A stretch of DNA of 64,000 bases from Limosilactobacillus frumenti DSM 13145 (GTDB lineage: Bacteria > Bacillota > Bacilli > Lactobacillales > Lactobacillaceae), in the NCBI RefSeq assembly GCF_001436045.1, contig NZ_AZER01000016.1:372001-436000 (forward strand), read 5' to 3'. Below, one piece after another: positions 16,486-25,715 of the stretch (positions within the stretch are counted from its first letter, which is position 1; each line of letters opens with the position of its first letter). The translations under genes were made by a program, and so were the position numbers. The notes under the pieces were generated by a model that was not told the origin of the DNA, searched no databases, and was given only the letters and a program-made list of their open reading frames with translations.

Positions 16486-19400
16486 CTATCCTTTCATCAG
16501 CGCATAGTCATGAGCATCTTTTTTACTAATCATGCGACGAGTTTCGTCAACAGGTAGGACTGGTTGAAGATGCAGATTTTTAATAGTAGTAACTGTTTCT
16601 TTTAGCAGTTCCACTACTTGAGCATTGAATGCTGTACTGGTTGAAGTGCTTCGCAATTCAGGATGAACATTTTCCATTGTTTTCAAAGCGTCACGCATAA
16701 GCGGTATGGATTGGCTGTTATATGGATTGATTACATACTCATCATGCTCCGCATTATCGCCAACACGTCCAAGCATTTCAGAAGTAATGTGACCACCGTT
16801 AGCCCAGCCGTGACCCATGCCAAAGTTACTCCAACCGCCTTCGCCACCGGCCATCAGAACTCTGATAGCAGTAACGATTTGATCAAAGCCCTTCATAATG
16901 TGGTCATATGGTGCAACGGCCCAGTGACGGAATGTCCCAGGCTTGAATTGAAGTAAACCAGTAGCATGGCCATCTGGTAAACCGTCAGTACCACCAATAG
17001 CGCCTTCGTTCCCACCGGATTCGGTTTGAATCTGCTTTAGAAATTTGGCAATCATCCAAGGAGCCGGGTGCATATGTAATACTCTAAACGCCGACTTGAT
17101 AACAGGCGTCCAATCACCATTAATTGGTTCCTTAATAATCCCCAGTAAGTCCTTTAAGACATTAGCAATTCCACGAGAAAAGCCAATCGCCAAAGACTTA
17201 CCAAATGAAGGAATCAAAGGAACAGATGATGACCAATTGGTGAGTTTTAGCATCAAGTTACGTGAAGCAACCACTGGATTATCCATGAATGATTCAGCAA
17301 TTTTATCCATTTCATCATCGGATAAAGTACCACTAGCATAGTGTGGAATCATCGAACCAATTCGACCAAGTATAGGCGTTGAGTGGGGAGCATCAATGAC
17401 CATTGAACCAACTTCAAGATCACGAACAACATTCTGCCCTACAGCTGTGCTCCAGCCTTTTGATGGTTGATAAACTAGTTCAGTTTTGTTAGGCGTTAGT
17501 CCATCATTAATAATTGCCTTACCGCCTGGATGAACTAATGTACCGTGAGCATAGCTAATCGTGCCAAGTTTCTTGTCACCGCCAAAATCACTAATGACCT
17601 TGTTAATGCCACTAATTCCTCTATTTAAGCGGCTAACGATTTCAGACATTGACCTAGAAGCAATTCCAGGAAGTCTGTTAAAGCCACTTCTAAAGGCACT
17701 AACGACACTGTTTAACCAACTGTTCCATGACCGTCTAAATCCAGATGCAAAACGGCTTTCAGTGGAACGCAAAGAGCTAAATCCACGTGATTCAGCTTCA
17801 TCAGCACGGTTTAATGCGCGACGAACATCACGATCAAGGTTTCTCCAAACGGAATCCCATTCACGAGAGAAAGCTTTATTAAACGACTTCAAATCCGCTT
17901 CAACAGAACGAACCATGCCATCAAATTGCTTAACAAAGCCATGCTTACCCACAGCTTTGTTAGCTTCTTGCATTTGCTTAGATAAAGTCTTAGCAAAGTT
18001 GTATTTAACTAAGTCCTTGGATAAAGTCTTTAAATCAGTATCAACCTTCGATAAACCAGTCTTCCTGTTTGAAAGCTTGCTAATAACTTTTTCAAAATTC
18101 TGGAATTCTTTTTCGGCTGATTTTAACGGCTTAACAAGGTGTTCCCAATCTTTGACCATCAAAGTCAGGTACTTGGTAAGTGACTTAAATTCATCGGCTA
18201 GTTTTGACTTCTTAATGGACTTTGCCAATCGTTCAAAGTATTCACCGACTTTAGAATGTTTCATGTCCTTATCTAGTTTGGAAATGTCCTTGTCAAACTC
18301 ACCTAATCCATGCTTGCCAGTCAGGCTCTTAATAGAGCTGGCCATTGTCTTAGTGGCTTTGCCAAACGTCTTGAAATCTTTGGAAGCCTTGTTGAGGGGC
18401 TTAATTTCTTTTTGCAATTCCTTAACGAACGCTTTTAGACGTTTGTTCATGGTGTTCAGTTGCTTTGTTGGGTCATTACGCTTGATTACCTGCTTTAATG
18501 TCTTTAGAGATTGCGTGTAGGCAATGATTGCCCGGTTCATCTCTTTAACGTTAGCAATATCAGTCTTTGAATAGTGGTTACCACCAAGTGAACGGATCTT
18601 CTTTTGAGAAGGCTCACTAGACTTGCTAGAACTAGACTTACTATCCGAAGTATCAGTACCGTTCCACCAGTCCTTAACTTTCTTCCAAGTATCTTTAGCC
18701 CAACCAGTAACATTCTTCCACATAGACTTAAAGCCCTTCGCAATGCCACTAAAAGCACCGCTCCAGTCACCTTTAAGAATGTCTTTGAAGAAGTTAATAG
18801 CTCCTTTGAAAGCTTTAGAAACTCCAGGACCAATTTTGCCACCAATTGCACCGCCAAGCATTGAACCAACAATTGGACCAAAAGGCCCCAAAACAGGAGT
18901 TAATGCCATACCGGCAGCAGTACCAGCAATCGTTCCGACACCTTTACCGATCATCTTTGCTCGATTATGGATATGAGAGCCAGTTAATCCTCGCAGAATA
19001 TCAACAGCTCCAAGACCGATAGAGATACCACCAGCAAGCTTGGTAGCAATTCCTTTACCAATAAAGGAGAAGTTTGCACCTTTGAACCAGTTAGCAGGAT
19101 TGATTTTAAATTTTGAAAGCCCTTGTAACCCATTTTCTAGGTCCTTAAACAAATGACCACGAAATTTAACTCTGCCTATGCTGAGTAATCCTTTATCAAC
19201 GAGCCCCAACGCATCAGCAATCTTAAATAGCTTTCCATAAGCAAACTGGGTCATTAAAATTCCGCCAATGCCTTCAAGAACAGTCATAGCGATCTTGTTC
19301 TTGCTAATGTGGTCTAATCCATCGGCTAACTTGTCGAAACCGTCACCAGTTTTACCAGTGCTTCCACTCAACAATCTAAATGGTGCCGTTAATGCTCTGA

Positions 19401-20751
19401 TGATGAGTTCAAATGACTTCCAAGCGCCTTTTGCAATCACACCAGCAATTCGAGTGAGCGATTCAAGCATAGTAACTAAATCTCTAGCATGTTGTGGCGT
19501 TAACCAATTAGCCATTGCTTTAGCAACATTAGCTATGCCTTGACCAAGTTGGGTAATAGCGTGCTGAGTTTCTTTGTTGTCTAGCGCCTTGCTTAAAGCA
19601 CTTAGCCCGGTAGCAGAAACTTTTACCAGGGGAGCCATGAGAGCTTTCTTGGTATCAGCCCATTCAACTTGCATGTGGTGTAACGCACCATCAGCAGTTT
19701 TGTTCCATTCACTGGAGTTTTCTTTCCAGTCTTTAGAAGCTTTTGCCAAGATGTCATTGAATTGATCGCTAGTCATCTTGCCAGATGATAGTAACTCGTC
19801 AAACGACTTCTTCGACATACCGGAAGCTTGTTGTAATGCCTTAGTCAATCCAGGCGCTGATCTTTCAAGCCGTCCTAATGATTGAGTAGTAACTTTCCCA
19901 GACGTTTCAATCCGAGTTAAGCCATTAGCAAAGGCATCAGCTTGCTCACCAGAAAGCTTCATTTTGTCGGCCAAGGAACCAACACCAGTAGCAAGCTCGC
20001 GAGCACGAGCAACGGAACCAGTAAAACCATAGAACCGAGTTACTAAGTTACCGACAGCTTGACCAGACAAATTAGAGTTTTCTTTCAGTTCTTTTACTGA
20101 AGCTCCTACTTGTTTGACTTGCTTATCGGTCATGCCTAGGTTTTTCCAACGTTCAGCAACTTCAGCACCAGATTTAGCAGCTTCAAATCCTTGTGTGGCC
20201 CAATTCTTTAAATCATTTGCAACAGCGTTGATACCGTTGGTAATCATGCCACCGAAAACAAAACTCTTAGTTAATGAATGGCCAACATTTTCAACACGTT
20301 TTGCTCCACTTTCAACCTGTGTAGTGTCCATCTTTGGCTTAATAAGCGGTGAATGGAAACGCTGCATAATACGCTGGAAGCGAGTTAACTTTTCGTTGGC
20401 TTGACTGTCATTTACTTCAGGTTTGACAACCGGTTTACGTCCGCCTAGTTCAGCAACTTTTTTATCAAACTCGCTTACTTTAGCGTTAGCTTCTCCCGTG
20501 TCCGCCTTGACTTCGACTTTTTTATCATGAATCTTGTTGAGTGCTTCGGCTGTTTCAGAGGCAGAAGCTTTCACTTCATTAAGGGATGCTTTAAATGATT
20601 GTTGACCACTAGCACCAGCCTGCATACGCTGATCAAGCGATTCAAACTTATGCACTAGGTTAGTTAATCGCTGATTCATCTGTGCCACTGGTTCAGTGAC
20701 TTTATCAATGGCTTTAACGACAATCTGCTTTTCAGCAATAATTGCACTCAT
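16486..20751 (-). CDS. Tail tape measure protein with C-terminal lysozyme-like domain
   Basis: A 1421-residue protein setting tail length. The N-terminal 450 residues contain a tape-measure core (NLSGQAVGNLVTRFYGFTGSVARARELATGVGSLADKMKLSGEQADAFANGLTRIETSGKVTTQ). A Gly/Ala hydrophobic segment around 590-660 (AGTAAGMALTPVLGPFGPIVGSMLGGAIGG) may insert in the host membrane, and long helical repeats rich in Lys follow. The C-terminus carries an SLT domain (GDWTPVIKSA, QIQTESGGNEGAIGG, GLLQFKPGTFRHW). That domain is clearly related to the one inserted in Tal. Confidence 0.94.
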   Translation of the reverse strand: MSAIIAEKQIVVKAIDKVTEPVAQMNQRLTNLVHKFESLDQRMQAGASGQQSFKASLNEVKASASETAEALNKIHDKKVEVKADTGEANAKVSEFDKKVAELGGRKPVVKPEVNDSQANEKLTRFQRIMQRFHSPLIKPKMDTTQVESGAKRVENVGHSLTKSFVFGGMITNGINAVANDLKNWATQGFEAAKSGAEVAERWKNLGMTDKQVKQVGASVKELKENSNLSGQAVGNLVTRFYGFTGSVARARELATGVGSLADKMKLSGEQADAFANGLTRIETSGKVTTQSLGRLERSAPGLTKALQQASGMSKKSFDELLSSGKMTSDQFNDILAKASKDWKENSSEWNKTADGALHHMQVEWADTKKALMAPLVKVSATGLSALSKALDNKETQHAITQLGQGIANVAKAMANWLTPQHARDLVTMLESLTRIAGVIAKGAWKSFELIIRALTAPFRLLSGSTGKTGDGFDKLADGLDHISKNKIAMTVLEGIGGILMTQFAYGKLFKIADALGLVDKGLLSIGRVKFRGHLFKDLENGLQGLSKFKINPANWFKGANFSFIGKGIATKLAGGISIGLGAVDILRGLTGSHIHNRAKMIGKGVGTIAGTAAGMALTPVLGPFGPIVGSMLGGAIGGKIGPGVSKAFKGAINFFKDILKGDWSGAFSGIAKGFKSMWKNVTGWAKDTWKKVKDWWNGTDTSDSKSSSSKSSEPSQKKIRSLGGNHYSKTDIANVKEMNRAIIAYTQSLKTLKQVIKRNDPTKQLNTMNKRLKAFVKELQKEIKPLNKASKDFKTFGKATKTMASSIKSLTGKHGLGEFDKDISKLDKDMKHSKVGEYFERLAKSIKKSKLADEFKSLTKYLTLMVKDWEHLVKPLKSAEKEFQNFEKVISKLSNRKTGLSKVDTDLKTLSKDLVKYNFAKTLSKQMQEANKAVGKHGFVKQFDGMVRSVEADLKSFNKAFSREWDSVWRNLDRDVRRALNRADEAESRGFSSLRSTESRFASGFRRSWNSWLNSVVSAFRSGFNRLPGIASRSMSEIVSRLNRGISGINKVISDFGGDKKLGTISYAHGTLVHPGGKAIINDGLTPNKTELVYQPSKGWSTAVGQNVVRDLEVGSMVIDAPHSTPILGRIGSMIPHYASGTLSDDEMDKIAESFMDNPVVASRNLMLKLTNWSSSVPLIPSFGKSLAIGFSRGIANVLKDLLGIIKEPINGDWTPVIKSAFRVLHMHPAPWMIAKFLKQIQTESGGNEGAIGGTDGLPDGHATGLLQFKPGTFRHWAVAPYDHIMKGFDQIVTAIRVLMAGGEGGWSNFGMGHGWANGGHITSEMLGRVGDNAEHDEYVINPYNSQSIPLMRDALKTMENVHPELRSTSTSTAFNAQVVELLKETVTTIKNLHLQPVLPVDETRRMISKKDAHDYALMKG

Positions 20752-20768
20752 ATACTTCTACCTCCTTT

Positions 20769-21263
20769 CTACATAAAGATGTCCATGAAGCGTTGTTGCT
20801 TCTTCTGTTCTTCATCCATCTGTTTCTTAATCTTTTTATCAGTGATCGAAGCAATTGCTTTTTGACGTTTCTTTAAGTCAGCTTCTGCATTGCCGTTATC
20901 TGAGTTAGGATCATAGAAACCGACAGCTACCGGAGTATTAGCTACAACAAAACGGTTATCAATCAGAGCGTTATATGCTCGTTGATAACCGCCGGCTAAA
21001 ATGTAATCTGCTTCTTTTGGTGTTAAATCATAAACTTCACTTGGCATTGTCTTGCCCACTGCTTCATTCATTTCTCGCAGTAGATTCAACATTGCTTGAT
21101 GAAATTCATCAACTACTTGCCAAGCTCGGCTAGTTGTTTCTTGGCTAGCTCGTATGCTTGTTCGTTGATTGCTACTTCGGTTGTCGCCTGTTGGATTTCC
21201 TTTTGATGTCCCTTGGTCGTGTTTTCCTTGACTACTTGTAAGGCGACTTCTGATTCTTTCCAA
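20769..21263 (-). CDS. Tail assembly chaperone, downstream (T) frame reached by -1 frameshift
   Basis: Open frame in the -1 frame relative to the preceding chaperone gene, overlapping its last 150 bases and ending just before the tape measure. In siphoviruses this arrangement gives a G protein and a longer G-T fusion that binds the tape measure. No ribosome binding site supports an independent start. The unique part contains WQVVDEFHQAMLNLLREMNEAVGKTMPSEVYDLTPKEADYILAGGYQRAYNALI. A canonical slippery heptamer was not found; GGAAAAC at 21227..21221 is a candidate. Confidence 0.75.
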   Translation of the reverse strand: MERIRSRLTSSQGKHDQGTSKGNPTGDNRSSNQRTSIRASQETTSRAWQVVDEFHQAMLNLLREMNEAVGKTMPSEVYDLTPKEADYILAGGYQRAYNALIDNRFVVANTPVAVGFYDPNSDNGNAEADLKKRQKAIASITDKKIKKQMDEEQKKQQRFMDIFM

Positions 21264-21610
21264 ATTTGCTTTAGTGAAGTCAACAAGTGACGAATCTTCA
21301 GTGCTAAAAAACCACTAGACTTAATCTCCTTGTAAACATCATTAAAGATGTCATCTGAATCGAAAATGCCTTGTTCATCAAGGGCGTTTGCAACGTCGTT
21401 AGCACTTGGTAATGACTTCGTTTGGCAAGCAAACCGATATGCACGAACCACTGCATCTGGATCTTCCATGATTAAGCCATTAATCAGGTTGTTAAAACCA
21501 TCAACATTAGAATCCTTGTGTTTCTTAGCAAAATCTTCAACGACACGATCATAGAATCGGTGATTAAACTTAATCGGATAGGTCTTACCATTAATTTCTA
21601 ATTCATCCAT
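21113..21610 (-). CDS. Tail assembly chaperone (G protein)
   Basis: A 165-residue protein beginning MDELEINGKTYPIKFNHRFYDRVVEDFAKK, typical of the GP13-type tail assembly chaperones of Gram-positive siphophages. It holds the tape measure during tail tube polymerisation. It lies between the major tail protein and the tape measure and overlaps the T frame by about 150 bases. An AGGAAT ribosome binding site precedes the ATG at 21610. Confidence 0.82.
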   Translation of the reverse strand: MDELEINGKTYPIKFNHRFYDRVVEDFAKKHKDSNVDGFNNLINGLIMEDPDAVVRAYRFACQTKSLPSANDVANALDEQGIFDSDDIFNDVYKEIKSSGFLALKIRHLLTSLKQIWKESEVALQVVKENTTKGHQKEIQQATTEVAINEQAYELAKKQLAELGK

Positions 21611-21626
21611 GTAAATTCCTCCATTG

Positions 21627-21664
21627 GCCGCCCGTGTTGCGTACTGTGTATTTCGTAGGCGACT
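21627..21664. repeat. Dispersed intergenic repeat, copy B
   Basis: Second copy of the element at 9907..9941; the core is 21639..21664. It lies in the gap between the major tail protein stop and the chaperone start, and may form a hairpin through CGCC/GGCG. Confidence 0.7.
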
Positions 21665-21687
21665 GATTTATTAGTTCCTATTAACCA

Positions 21688-22419
21688 TTAAGAATGGCTT
21701 GGGCTCGGTAAACTAGGCGTATGTGATGCAGGTGCAGACCCACTGCCAGCGGTCATGTTTTGATTCATTGGCACTGTGCCTTTTGAATCACCTGCATTGT
21801 CATCATTGGTGCTTGCGGTAGTGGTAAGCTTGCCATTGCTGTCAGCACCGACTTGTGTTGGCTTAGTGAAGCCATAGAACTTAATAACGTCAGAGAACAT
21901 ACCATTATCAAAGTCTTCAGGACCGAGGACAAATGGATTACCGTTTTCGTCATAACGACGAGCAATGCCGGTAACTTCAAAGGTTACGTTTTGAGCAACA
22001 GCTGTGTTCAGTGCTTCAGTTTCTGGAAGTGCAGAAATCTTAACTTCGGAAAATTCGGCATTAACAACTTGCTTGCCGTCTTCAACTCGTAAAGTGTTCC
22101 AGTCAACACGCCACAGAAGCATGGTCAACTTGTGTTCCCAAATGTAATAAAGGTCACGAGCAACGTCAGTAAGAATGTTGCCACCCTTAGTCATAACAAC
22201 GTTAACAACCCGTTGTTGGTTAATTGAACCAGTATCCTTGATGTTGGCTTGCTTAGTTGGTGTAGTACCCAAAGTAGCCGTGTTTGTACCACTAGAAGCA
22301 CCTTGAATCCCTAAAACATGGCAGGGATTACTCATAGGCTCCCAAGGGCCTTTGTAGTAGTACATAACCTTATCTGATGATTGAGCTTCTACGATTGGTT
22401 TTTGTGCATCATCACTCAT
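21688..22419 (-). CDS. Major tail protein
   Basis: A 243-residue tail tube protein. The body (residues 15-190) shows YKGPWEPMSNPCHVLGIQGASSG, DVARDLYYIWEHKLTMLLWRVDW and FEVTGIARRYDENGNPFVLG, in the place and of the size expected for a tube subunit. The last 50 residues are a Ser/Thr/Pro/Asn-rich tail, probably exposed and disordered. Upstream tail completion genes and downstream chaperones support the assignment. Confidence 0.85.
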   Translation of the reverse strand: MSDDAQKPIVEAQSSDKVMYYYKGPWEPMSNPCHVLGIQGASSGTNTATLGTTPTKQANIKDTGSINQQRVVNVVMTKGGNILTDVARDLYYIWEHKLTMLLWRVDWNTLRVEDGKQVVNAEFSEVKISALPETEALNTAVAQNVTFEVTGIARRYDENGNPFVLGPEDFDNGMFSDVIKFYGFTKPTQVGADSNGKLTTTASTNDDNAGDSKGTVPMNQNMTAGSGSAPASHTPSLPSPSHS

Positions 22420-22457
22420 AAATTTTTCATTCCTTTCTCAAAATAAAAAAACGGCAA

Positions 22458-22856
22458 CTAAAAAGCTGTCGTTTCGATTGCACTGTAATTAATTCTGATA
22501 ATTTGACGATTAAGTATCTGATTAGTTGAACTATCAACCATTGATGTTAATGATGGTTCATCATGCCCCACAGCATAACCCGGAATGCGGACTTGACGGC
22601 ATATCTGCATAATCTGATACGCATTCATTAAGCTACGTTGAAGCTTATTTTGAGCGTCCACAACATCAATCTGGAAAGAATAGCCATATTGTCGAGCATT
22701 TGAAAACTGATTAGTGGAATCGCTAGATAACAGTTGTACCCGGCAAACCGGCATTTCTTTTGCAACATCCTTAGACGCTGACAAGGTTCTTACACCTGAT
22801 TTATTAATAGCCTCAATCAGGTACTCATAAATCGCCACGAAAGGTGGTTCCGTCAT
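22458..22856 (-). CDS. Tail completion / tail terminator-like protein
   Basis: A 132-residue protein starting MTEPPFVAIYEYLIEAINKSGV, with a beta-rich centre (YGYSFQIDVVDAQNKLQRSLMNAYQIMQICRQV). It lies directly before the major tail protein in the order head-tail connectors, gp10-like, terminator, tube. Its start overlaps the stop of the gp10-like gene. Family assignment rests on size, fold impression and position. Confidence 0.68.
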   Translation of the reverse strand: MTEPPFVAIYEYLIEAINKSGVRTLSASKDVAKEMPVCRVQLLSSDSTNQFSNARQYGYSFQIDVVDAQNKLQRSLMNAYQIMQICRQVRIPGYAVGHDEPSLTSMVDSSTNQILNRQIIRINYSAIETTAF

Positions 22857-23386
22857 GCGTCAAACCCCTTTCTGATTGCTTGATCAATTTCATCATCAAA
22901 AGAACCGTTCATTTGATTTAGCCCAAGATGAGTAGCGGCATCCTGAAACGGGTGATGAGCAGGATAATTACGAGTGAGCAATCCAAACTCGAACGCTTGT
23001 GAGTAGTTGTAGCCACCATTAGTAGCAGTAGTAGCAGTCGTATAAATGCGATGCTTATTACCGTCAACATGGTCTTTTAAGTTATTAACCATGTGTTGAG
23101 TATCGGCTTTGCGGTCAAACGCTTTAACACCTGGATGATAACTTGGTTGACGATACTGACGTTCTCTCATAAGGTTGCGGACTTCACTGGTGGTCTGTTC
23201 AGCCATCTTGTTAACTGCACGTTCACCGTTATAAGAAGCCGAAGCCGTCATGTTACGAAGTTTAGCACCGGCATCCCCAAAACCATTCTTATCCAGCATG
23301 GCCGAGATATTAGCCATAGTGTGCTTCATTTGAGAATCATCGTAATTAATATCAATCTCGGGGATGTTATCGTTATTCCAACCCAT
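22853..23386 (-). CDS. HK97 gp10-like head-tail connection protein
   Basis: A 177-residue protein with an N-terminal acidic segment, a helical middle (NGERAVNKMAEQTTSEVRNLMRERQYRQP) and the motif FEFGLLTRNYPAHHPFQDAATHLG. The FEFG and hPF pair is characteristic of gp10-type proteins acting at the neck. It overlaps both neighbours by a few bases, so the connector genes are translationally linked. Confidence 0.78.
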   Translation of the reverse strand: MGWNNDNIPEIDINYDDSQMKHTMANISAMLDKNGFGDAGAKLRNMTASASYNGERAVNKMAEQTTSEVRNLMRERQYRQPSYHPGVKAFDRKADTQHMVNNLKDHVDGNKHRIYTTATTATNGGYNYSQAFEFGLLTRNYPAHHPFQDAATHLGLNQMNGSFDDEIDQAIRKGFDA

Positions 23387-23708
23387 TAGCGTTCACCTCC
23401 ATATCACTAGAGAAGTAAATATCCGTTCGTGTAGCGTGTTTACGGACTTGGATAACTTTCATTTTCTCCAGTTTGTCATCAGGTACACCGTTTTGCATAA
23501 ATGACACTGAATCAGCCTTGACGTTGCCATGAATGCGAGCAACCCAAGTCATATTGAATTGCTTACCAAAAAGATTAGTTTGAACTTGTGCTCCGTTAAC
23601 TTCCGTGACATGTGCTCTCACTACTTCATACGTCCATGTTTCAGTGTCGTCCAACACACCTTGAGTTACTTGCTTATGACCGATAACAATCGGGATCATT
23701 CTTACCAT
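23373..23708 (-). CDS. Head-tail adaptor/closure protein
   Basis: A 111-residue beta-rich protein (TQGVLDDTETWTYEVVRAHVTEVNGAQVQTNLFGKQFNMTWVARIHG ... RTDIYFSSDMEVN) in the usual place of the head closure or stopper subunit between connector and gp10-like genes. It overlaps the connector stop by seven bases. The family name is inferred from order and size. Confidence 0.65.
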   Translation of the reverse strand: MVRMIPIVIGHKQVTQGVLDDTETWTYEVVRAHVTEVNGAQVQTNLFGKQFNMTWVARIHGNVKADSVSFMQNGVPDDKLEKMKVIQVRKHATRTDIYFSSDMEVNANGLE

Positions 23709-24043
23709 GACCAGACACCACCTTTACTACCGGTATTTTGGTTAGCAAGGTAGCGCTCCAGCAAGGGGATGTACGGTTCTAGCTCATTATCTTGGAACGA
23801 CCAGCTCGCACCCTCTTCTGAATACGTCTTAGCACCGTCAGCGTCAGTCATTGACTGCACGTAATGTGCCTCAGTAATACGAATAACAACAACCTTTAGG
23901 ACTTCCGGTAAAGTATCTTCTCCAACATAAAGGCAGACCATATCAGAAGCCTGCTCAATGAAGTTGGTCAAAATCCCATCAAGGCTATCGTCAGTAATGC
24001 CTTTATCGACCTTGACCGTTTCTAGCAGTTGCTTAGTATCCAC
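23702..24043 (-). CDS. Head-tail connector protein (gp6/gp15-like)
   Basis: A 113-residue helical protein: LLETVKVDKGITDDSLDGILTNFIEQASDMVCLYVGEDTLPEVLKVVVIRITEAHYVQSM. This helix-rich pattern is that of small connectors attached below the portal. It starts 21 bp after the major capsid gene stop with a GGAGG ribosome binding site. The C-terminus is Gly/Trp-rich. Confidence 0.75.
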   Translation of the reverse strand: MDTKQLLETVKVDKGITDDSLDGILTNFIEQASDMVCLYVGEDTLPEVLKVVVIRITEAHYVQSMTDADGAKTYSEEGASWSFQDNELEPYIPLLERYLANQNTGSKGGVWSW

Positions 24044-24064
24044 GCTGGTCTACCTCCTTTACTT

Positions 24065-24973
24065 TTACTTGTTAGAACCCGAAGTCGAGCTAGAAGCGGT
24101 TGAACTAGGAGTTGAAATCGAAGCAGTTGAGCCACTGAATCCAACCGTTGCCAGCAGAGCATCATTGTAGATTGATGTAGCAAGGTATTCGGTGGTGGAC
24201 GTCTTGTTGATCTGGTGGTCACCATCGTACCATGTGTAGACTTGTGGGGCTTGCTTCATGTACGTCTTCATGGCGCCAGGCTTTACAGCAAGAGCATGGC
24301 CCTTAGTCAACTTAGCAGTCCGGATAATTTCCCAGCCAAGCAGTTCACCAAAAGCACCATTGACCAGAATGTTGTCGCCCAGATCAGATGCACGAGTCCA
24401 GTTGTCACCTGCGGCCTTACGCAATGATGCAGCATCCTTGTAGGAAACATACAGGACACCCTGTTGTGGGTAGGTAGCACCTTCAACGGCGTTAGCGGCA
24501 TTAGCAAAGGTATCTTCCAAGTTGTCGATCAGGTCGACTTGATCTGGTGTGTTTCCAGTAACCTTCAGCGGCGCGGTCTTGGCAGTATTGAGAATATCAT
24601 CGTCAACGTAAGTAGCCAGGGCCATCGCCATTTGACGAGCTTGTTCAGTCCGCGGATCACCGTATGGAAGAAAAGCAGCTTCGTCAGAAATTGAATAAGC
24701 AGATACAATCTTCTTAATCTTGACTTGTTGAGTAGTGTATTGAAGAGAATCAAAATCAATTTGTTCACCTTCACCGTATTCCCGAGCTGAACCAGTGAAT
24801 TGGTACTTAGGAATCGTGATAGTGTCACCTGGACGGCCTTCCAAAGTGGTGTCAACAGGTGCAATTGATGAAAATACGTTAAGCTTTTGTAATTGTGCGC
24901 CGATCATTGGAGCCAAAACTTGCGGGTCCAGCATATCGGCAAAGTGCGTGTAATTTGTTGGTGATGCAGGCAT
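24065..24973 (-). CDS. Major capsid protein, N4-gp56-like
   Basis: A 302-residue capsid subunit of HK97 fold. Recognisable segments are MLDPQVLAPMIGAQLQKLNVFSSIAPVDTTLEGRPGDTITIPKY, QVKIKKIVSAYSISDEAAFLPYGDPRTEQARQMAMALATYVDDDIL and VNGAFGELLGWEIIRTAKLTKGHALAVKPGAMKTYMKQAPQVYT. The C-terminal 25 residues are an almost pure Ser/Thr/Gly tail that may be exposed. It follows the scaffold gene with 16 bp between, the normal head-gene order. Confidence 0.93.
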   Translation of the reverse strand: MPASPTNYTHFADMLDPQVLAPMIGAQLQKLNVFSSIAPVDTTLEGRPGDTITIPKYQFTGSAREYGEGEQIDFDSLQYTTQQVKIKKIVSAYSISDEAAFLPYGDPRTEQARQMAMALATYVDDDILNTAKTAPLKVTGNTPDQVDLIDNLEDTFANAANAVEGATYPQQGVLYVSYKDAASLRKAAGDNWTRASDLGDNILVNGAFGELLGWEIIRTAKLTKGHALAVKPGAMKTYMKQAPQVYTWYDGDHQINKTSTTEYLATSIYNDALLATVGFSGSTASISTPSSTASSSTSGSNK

Positions 24974-24989
24974 AATTTAATCTCCCTTT

Positions 24990-25601
24990 CTAGTTTTGTT
25001 GTTGGCTTTCGATGTACTTTTGCATTTCTGCATAAGTCATATCAGCCATATTCTTTTCTGGAGCTTGTGGATGAGCAGGAGCACCAGCTTGTGGAGCTTT
25101 ACCAGCAGACGAGCGATGCAATTCATTCCGTACGCCTTGCGCTACCAAACCCTTGAAGCTTTCAATGTTTTTCTTGGTTTCTTCTTCGGTTTCACCCAAG
25201 AGCATTTCAGCTCCATCCGTTGGCAGATTGTCTTTTGCTAGTAATTCTTTGGTATGAGCAATATGATCACGGTGATCTAATTCTTGTTGCCGTTTAGCAA
25301 GGTCAGCTTCTTTTTGCTTTAACTTTTCTTCACGGTCACTAGCTTCCTTTTCAGCAAGTTGCTTGGCAGTCATCCCCGCTTCTTGCTTGCCTTCTTCTTT
25401 AGCCTTAGCCACCGCATCATCCAGCTTTTTTTGCCAAGATGAATTGATTTCATCTAGCTTTGCATCCAACTTCTGAGAAACTTGACTATCAACCATTGGT
25501 CCAATTTCATCTCTGGTAAAAGTCTTTTGAGCTTCTTTTTCTGACCCTTGTTGATTGTCTTGTTGTTCAGTAGTTGTCTTTGGTTGTTCTTGTTCTTCCA
25601 T
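24990..25601 (-). CDS. Capsid scaffolding protein (DUF4355 type)
   Basis: A 203-residue highly charged, mostly coiled-coil protein (KLDAKLDEINSSWQKKLDDAVAKAKEEGKQE, QLAEKEASDREEKLKQKEADLAKRQQEL) with C-terminal DMTYAEMQKYIESQQ. Scaffolds of this family precede the major capsid gene and are absent from mature heads. A strong AGGAG ribosome binding site precedes the ATG. A terminator-like hairpin in the long gap before it may set head-protein stoichiometry. Confidence 0.85.
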   Translation of the reverse strand: MEEQEQPKTTTEQQDNQQGSEKEAQKTFTRDEIGPMVDSQVSQKLDAKLDEINSSWQKKLDDAVAKAKEEGKQEAGMTAKQLAEKEASDREEKLKQKEADLAKRQQELDHRDHIAHTKELLAKDNLPTDGAEMLLGETEEETKKNIESFKGLVAQGVRNELHRSSAGKAPQAGAPAHPQAPEKNMADMTYAEMQKYIESQQQN

Positions 25602-25715
25602 GTTTAAATCTCCTATGCGTGTAACGCTCGCCAGCGAAACTCGTTTAACGTCCGGCGACGAAACAAGCCTGATTCTTTAACGACTTCCAGACCGCCAAAG
25701 TCAAAATTTAATCAA

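Noticed and set aside
17561-18520. Long rightward open frame (319 codons) inside the tape measure gene
   Set aside because: It is the antisense shadow of the helical, Lys/Ala-rich tape measure; it has no ribosome binding site and its composition mirrors the sense frame.
25602-25715. Third copy of the dispersed 26-base repeat before the scaffold gene
   Set aside because: Only CGCC/GGCG hairpin ends are shared; the core sequence is absent.
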